From positions 1,860,001 through 1,924,000 of the forward strand of contig OY979725.1 of the NCBI GenBank assembly GCA_963855995.1: a stretch of 64,000 nucleotides of DNA, read 5' to 3'. Shown in pieces: positions 58,201 to 64,000 of this stretch. The position numbers and the translations under genes are program-made. The DNA comes from Muricea muricata. Its lineage: Eukaryota; Cnidaria; Anthozoa; Malacalcyonacea; Plexauridae. The stretch's first letter is position 1. Every line of letters begins with the position of its first letter. A model generated the notes under the pieces. That model was not told the origin of the DNA. It searched no databases and saw nothing but the letters and a program-made list of their open reading frames with translations.

Positions 58201-61200
58201 GATATGATGATGTTTGAGTAATTTTACATGATTTCCATGCAAAATGGGAAGATGGCGAATGAAGACATATCCAAAATACAAACCCAGTAATAAGGCAATG
58301 AGCTGAAATGAGGCAGATTCTGAAAAAGCAATTAGATGCGTCGTTCTGCCTCCAAACTAAGTTTTTTCTTATACTATGACTGATTCGATCACTTTTGCAA
58401 AGTTTCAAGCGATTTCGTCAAACTTTGCCGACTTTCAAAAATTCAGCCAAATATAACAAAGTAGGAGAAAGTCAAACATAGTAGTAAACACTAGCACACT
58501 GTCTCAAGTACATGTTTACATCCAAAAACTTATATAGAACTTCAACCTGACGCGATATGATGATGTTTGAGTAATTTCACATGATTTCCATGCAAAATGG
58601 GAAGATGGCAAATGAAGACATATCCAAAATACAAACCCAGTAATAAGGCAATGAGCTGAATTGAGGCAGATTCTGAAAAAGCAATTAGATGCGTCGTTCT
58701 GCCTCCAAACTAAGTTTTTTCTTATACTATGACTGATTCGATCCCTTTTGCAAAGTTTCAAGCGATTTCGTCAAACTTTGCCGACTTTCAAAAATTCAGC
58801 TAAATATAACAAAGTAGGAGAAAGTCAAACATAGTGGTAAACACTAGCACACTGTCTCAAGTACATGTTTACATCCCAAAACCTGTATAGAACTTCAACC
58901 TGAGGCGATATGATGATGTTTGAGTAATTTTACATGATTTCCATGCAAAATGGGAAGATGGCGAATGAAGACATATCCAAAATACAAACCCAGTAATAAG
59001 GCAATGAGCTGAAATGAGGCAGATTCTGAAAAAGCAATTAGATGCGTCGTTCTGCCTCCAAACTAAGTTTTTTCTTATACTATGACTGATTCGATCGCTT
59101 TTGCAAAGTTTCAAGCGATTTCGTCAAACTTTGCCGACTTTCAAAAATTCAGCCAAATATAACAAAGTAGGAGAAAGTCAAACATAGTGGTAAACACTAG
59201 CACACTGTCTCAAGTACATGTTTACATCCCAAAACTTATATAGAACTTCAACCTGAGGCGATATGATGATGTTTAAGTAATTTTACATGATTTCCATGCA
59301 AAATGGGAAGATGGCGAATGAAGACATATCCAAAATACAAACCCAGTAATAAGGCAATGAGCTGAAATGAGGCAGATTCTGAAAAAGCGATTAGATGCGT
59401 CGTTCTGCCTCCAAACTAAGTTTTTTCTTATACTATGACTGATTCGATCCCTTTTGCAAAGTTTCAAGCGATTTCGTCAAACTTTGCCGACTTTCAAAAA
59501 TTCAGCCAAATATAACAAAGTAGGAGAAAGTCAAACATAGTGGTAAACACTAGCACACTGTCTCAAGTACATGTTTACATCCCAAAACTTATATAGAACT
59601 TCAACCTGAGGCGATATGATGATGTTTGAGTAATTTTACATGATTTCCATGCAAAATGGGAAGATGGCGAATGAAGACATATCCAAAATACAAACCCAGT
59701 AATAAGGCAATGAGCTGAAATGAGGCAGATTCTGAAAAAGCAATTAGATGCGTCGTTCTGCCTCCAAACTAAGTTTTTTCTTATACTATGACTGATTCGA
59801 TCACTTTTGCAAAGTTTCAAGCGATTTCGTCAAACTTTGCCGACTTTCAAAAATTCAGCCAAATATAACAAAGTAGGAGAAAGTCAAACATAGTGGTAAA
59901 CACTAGCACACTGTCTCAAGTACATGTTTACATCCCAAAACTTATATAGAACTTCAACCTGACGCGATATGATGATGTTTGAGTAATTTCACATGATTTC
60001 CATGCAAAATGGGAAGATGGCAAATGAAGACATATCCAAAATACAAACCCAGTAATAAGGCAATGAGCTGAATTGAGGCAGATTCTGAAAAAGCAATTAG
60101 ATGCGTCGTTCTGCCTCCAAACTAAGTTTTTTCTTATACTATGACTGATTCGATCCCTTTTGCAAAGTTTCAAGCGATTTCGTCAAACTTTGCCGACTTT
60201 CAAAAATTCAGCTAAATATAACAAAGTAGGAGAAAGTCAAACATAGTGGTAAACACTAGCACACTGTCTCAAGTACATGTTTACATCCCAAAACTTATAT
60301 AGAACTTCAACCTGAGGCGATATGATGATGTTTGAGTAATTTTACATGATTTCCATGCAAAATGGGAAGATGGCGAATGAAGACATATCCAAAATACAAA
60401 CCCAGTAATAAGGCAGTGAGCTGAAATGAGGCAGATTCTGAAAAAGCGATTAGATGCGTCGTTCTGCCTCCAAACTAAGTTTTTTCTTATACTATGACTG
60501 ATTCGATCACTTTTGCAAAGTTTCAAGCGATTTCGTCAAACTTTGCCGACTTTCAAAAATTCAGCCAAATATAACAAAGTAGGAGAAAGTCAAACATAGT
60601 GGTAAACACTAGCACACTGTCTCAAGTACATGTTTACATCCCAAAACTTATATAGAACTTCAACCTGAGGCGATATGATGATGTTTGAGTAATTTTACAT
60701 GATTTCCATGCAAAATGGGAAGATGGCGAATGAAGACATATCCAAAATACAAACCCAGTAATAAGGCAATGAGCTGAAATGAGGCAGATTCTGAAAAAGC
60801 AATTAGATGCGTCGTTCTGCCTCCAAACTAAGTTTTTTCTTATACTATGACTGATTCGATCGCTTTTGCAAAGTTTCAAGCGATTTCGTCAAACTTTGCC
60901 GACTTTCAAAAATTCAGCCAAATATAACAAAGTAGGAGAAAGTCAAACATAGTGGTAAACACTAGCACACTGTCTCAAGTACATGTTTACATCCCAAAAC
61001 TTATATAGAACTTCAACCTGAGGCGATATGATGATGTTTGAGTAATTTTACATGATTTCCATGCAAAATGGGAAGATGGCGAATGAAGACATATCCAAAA
61101 TACAAACCCAGTAATAAGGCAATGAGCTGAAATGAGGCAGATTCTGAAAAAGCAATTAGATGCGTCGTTCTGCCTCCAAACTAAGTTTTTTCTTATACTA

Positions 61201-64000
61201 TGACTGATTCGATCACTTTTGCAAAGTTTCAAGCGATTTCGTCAAACTTTGCCGACTTTCAAAAATTCAGCCAAATATAACAAAGTAGGAGAAAGTCAAA
61301 CATAGTGGTAAACACTAGCACACTGTCTCAAGTACATGTTTACATCCCAAAACTTATATAGAACTTCAACCTGAGGCGATATGATGATGTTTGAGTAATT
61401 TTACATGATTTCCATGCAAAATGGGAAGATGGCGAATGAAGACATATCCAAAATACAAACCCAGTAATAAGGCAATGAGCTGAAATGAGGCAGATTCTGA
61501 AAAAGCAATTAGATGCGTCATTCTGCCTCCAAACTAAGTTTTTTCTTATACTATGACTGATTCGATCACTTTTGCAAAGTTTCAAGCGATTTCGTCAAAC
61601 TTTGCCGACTTTCAAAAATTCAGCCAAATATAACAAAGTAGGAGAAAGTCAAACATAGTAGTAAACACTAGCACACTGTCTCAAGTACATGTTTACATCC
61701 CAAAACTTATATAGAACTTCAACCTGAGGCGATATGATGATGTTTGAGTAACTTTACATGATTTCCATGCAAAATGGGAAGATGGCGAATGAAGACATAT
61801 CCAAAATACAAACCCAGTAATAAGGCAATGAGCTGAAATGAGGCAGATTCTGAAAAAGCAATTAGATGCGTCGTTCTGCCTCCAAACTAAGTTTTTTCTT
61901 ATACTATGACTGATTCGATCACTTTTGCAAAGTTTCAAGCGATTTCGTCAAACTTTGCCGACTTTCAAAAATTCAGCCAAATATAACAAAGTAGGAGAAA
62001 GTCAAACATAGTGGTAAACACTAGCACACTGTCTCAAGTACATGTTTACATCCCAAAACTTATATAGAACTTCAACCTGAGGCGATATGATGATGTTTGA
62101 GTAATTTTACACGATTTCCATGCAAAATGGGAAGATGGCGAATGAAGACATATCCAAAATACAAACCCAGTAATAAGGCAATGAGCTGAAATGAGGCAGA
62201 TTCTGAAAAAGCAATTAGATGCGTCGTTCTGCCTCCAAACTAAGTTTTTTCTTATACTATGACTGATTCGATCACTTTTGCAAAGTTTCAAGCGATTTCG
62301 TCAAACTTTGCCGACTTTCAAAAATTCAGCCAAATATAACAAAGTAGGAGAAAGTCAAACATAGTGGTAAACACTAGCACACTGTCTCAAGTACATGTTT
62401 ACATCCCAAAACTTATATAGAACTTCAACCTGAGGCGATATGATGATGTTTGAGTAATTTTACATGATTTCCATGCAAAATGGGAAGATGGCGAATGAAG
62501 ACATATCCAAAATACAAACCCAGTAATAAGGCAATGAGCTGAAATGAGGCAGATTCTGAAAAAGCGATTAGATGCGTCGTTCTGCCTCCAAACTAAGTTT
62601 TTTCTTATACTATGACTGATTCGATTGCTTTTGCAAAGTTTCAAGCGATTTCGTCAAACTTTGCCGACTTTCAAAAATTCAGCCAAATATAACAAAGTAG
62701 GAGAAAGTCAAACATAGTGGTAGACACTAGCACACTGTCTCAAGTACATGTTTACATCCCAAAACTTATATAGAACTTCAACCTGAGGCGATATGATGAT
62801 GTTTGAGTAATTTTACATGATTTCCATGCAAAATGGAAAGATGGCGAATGAAGACATATCCAAAATACAAACCCAGTAATAAGGCAATGAGCTGAAATGA
62901 GGCAGATTCTGAAAAAGCAATTAGATGCGTCGTTCTGCCTCCAAACTAAGTTTTTTCTTATACTATGACTGATTCGATCCCTTTTGCAAAGTTTCAAGCG
63001 ATTTCGTCAAACTTTGCCGACTTTCAAAAATTCAGCCAAATATAACAAAGTAGGAGAAAGTCAAACATAGTGGTAAACACTAGCACACTGTCTCAAGTAC
63101 ATGTTTACATCCCAAAACTTATATAGAACTTCAACCTGAGGCGATATGATGATGTTTGAGTAATTTTACATGATTTCCATGCAAAATGGGAAGATGGCGA
63201 ATGAAGACATATCCAAAATACAAACCCAGTAATAAGGCAATGAGCTGAAATGAGGCAGATTCTGAAAAAGCAATTAGATGCGTCGTTCTGCCTCCAAACT
63301 AAGTTTTTTCTTATACTATGACTGATTCGATCGCTTTTGCAAAGTTTCAAGCGATTTCGTCAAACTTTGCCGACTTTCAAAAATTCAGCCAAATATAACA
63401 AAGTAGGAGAAAGTCAAACATAGTGGTAAACACTAGCACACTGTCTCAAGTACATGTTTACATCCCAAAACTTATATAGAACTTCAACCTGAGGCGATAT
63501 GATGATGTTTGAGTAATTTTACATGATTTCCATGCAAAATGGGAAGATGGCGAATGAAGACATATCCAAAATACAAACCCAGTAATAAGGCAATGAGCTG
63601 AAATGAGGCAGATTCTGAAAAAGCAATTAGATGCGTCGTTCTGCCTCCAAACTAAGTTTTTTCTTATACTATGACTGATTCGATCACTTTTGCAAAGTTT
63701 CAAGCGATTTCGTCAAACTTTGCCGACTTTCAAAAATTCAGCCAAATATAACAAAGTAGGAGAAAGTCAAACATAGTGGTAAACACTAGCACACTGTCTC
63801 AAGTACATGTTTACATCCCAAAACTTATATAGAACTTCAACCTGAGGCGATATGATGATGTTTGAGTAATTTTACATGATTTCCATGCAAAATGGGAAGA
63901 TGGCGAATGAAGACATATCCAAAATACAAACCCAGTAATAAGGCAATGAGCTGAAATGAGGCAGATTCTGAAAAAGCAATTAGATGCGTCGTTCTGCCTC
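49300..64000. repeat. Overlapping 13-, 19- and 4-monomer duplications
   Basis: The ttacacgatt variant occurs at 50811, 55400 and 62107 (offsets 4589 and 6707). The gcgtcattctg variant occurs at about 54811 and 61518 (offset 6707). The gacgcgatat variant occurs near 58549 and 59961 (offset 1412). These equal 13, 19 and 4 monomers. A part of the 20-monomer block is also related to about 46.9-48.5 kb through tttacaaac and gtttgaaaaat variants. Confidence 0.82.

Larger units (their letters stand above)
11785..64000. repeat. 353-bp satellite DNA, about 148 tandem copies, continuing past the window
   Basis: The monomer starts at gattcgatc and repeats head to tail every 353 bases through the end of the window. 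Spacing of landmarks is exactly 353 everywhere I checked except one 351-base monomer near 45772. Copies differ at few positions. Recurrent variants include gatcgc/gatcac/gatccc/gattgc after gattc, catagtggt/catagtagt, acatcccaa/acatccaaa, gtttgag/gtttaag and aagcaatt/aagcgatt. Each copy holds a 9-bp inverted repeat, GCAAAGTTT and AAACTTTGC, 14 bases apart. A minus-strand frame of 81 codons is open in most copies but starts at TTG and does not continue from copy to copy. I do not recognise the family. A centromeric or heterochromatic satellite is plausible. Confidence 0.97.

Noticed and set aside
11569-63703. About 148 copies of an 81-codon minus-strand open frame as a tandem gene family
   Set aside because: It starts at TTG, not ATG, has no family resemblance, is not in frame from one copy to the next, and is explained by homogenisation of the satellite.
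11785-64000. CRISPR array or ribosomal DNA repeats
   Set aside because: The whole 353-bp unit is repeated with no unique spacers, it is far too long for CRISPR repeats, and it has no rRNA-like or 5S-like sequence.
11785-64000. CENP-B box in the satellite
   Set aside because: No match to the core TTCG-x4-A-x2-CGGG pattern is present in the monomer; ttcgatcg-type words fit only the first four bases.

Overview
This window is eukaryotic genomic DNA, almost certainly from an animal. It holds most of one multi-exon, GT-AG spliced gene on the minus strand, followed by a very large satellite array. No prokaryotic signals are visible (no operons, ribosome binding sites or long intronless reading frames). 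The base composition is AT-rich, introns are short (roughly 80 to 780 bases), and several carry inverted-repeat elements and one tRNA-derived element. This fits an invertebrate nuclear genome. I cannot name the species from sequence alone.

Region 1 (1-10145, minus strand): 23 consecutive exons of NUP160, the nucleoporin at the hub of the Nup107-160 (Y) complex. Read from right to left they total 2751 bases (917 codons). Codon phases agree at every junction and no internal stop occurs. They cover the alpha-solenoid and C-terminal parts of the protein. The last exon runs off the left edge close to the expected C-terminus. The first visible exon (9991-10145) begins in phase 0 well inside the protein, so the N-terminal beta-propeller, about a third of the protein, is not in this window.

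The introns of Region 1 hold a 32-bp tandem duplication (121-190), a 175-bp foldback element (233-407), a degenerate ~70-77-bp minisatellite present in opposite orientation in two introns (846-1182 and 8565-8816), a tRNA-derived element (about 1625-1702), two copies of a ~410-bp foldback family (2521-2936 and 10190-10596), a 141-bp terminal-inverted-repeat element abutting an exon (3744-3884), CAACTTG-rich repeats in two introns, two poly-G tracts and a perfect 36-nt hairpin (7056-7091).

Region 2 (10741-64000): a head-to-tail satellite with a 353-bp monomer. Three diverged monomers of 355, 348 and 341 bp mark the left edge. About 148 highly homogeneous copies follow and run off the right edge. 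Copy length is exactly 353 throughout except for one 2-bp deletion near 45772. Sequence variants recur at offsets that are whole multiples of 353 (1412, 2471, 3177, 4589, 6707 and 7060 bp). This shows repeated segmental amplification inside the array.

The most interesting point is how the two regions relate. The next NUP160 exon upstream must lie beyond the array, or elsewhere. Either a satellite of at least 53 kb sits inside an intron of an essential, apparently intact gene, or the locus has been broken or misassembled at the array edge.
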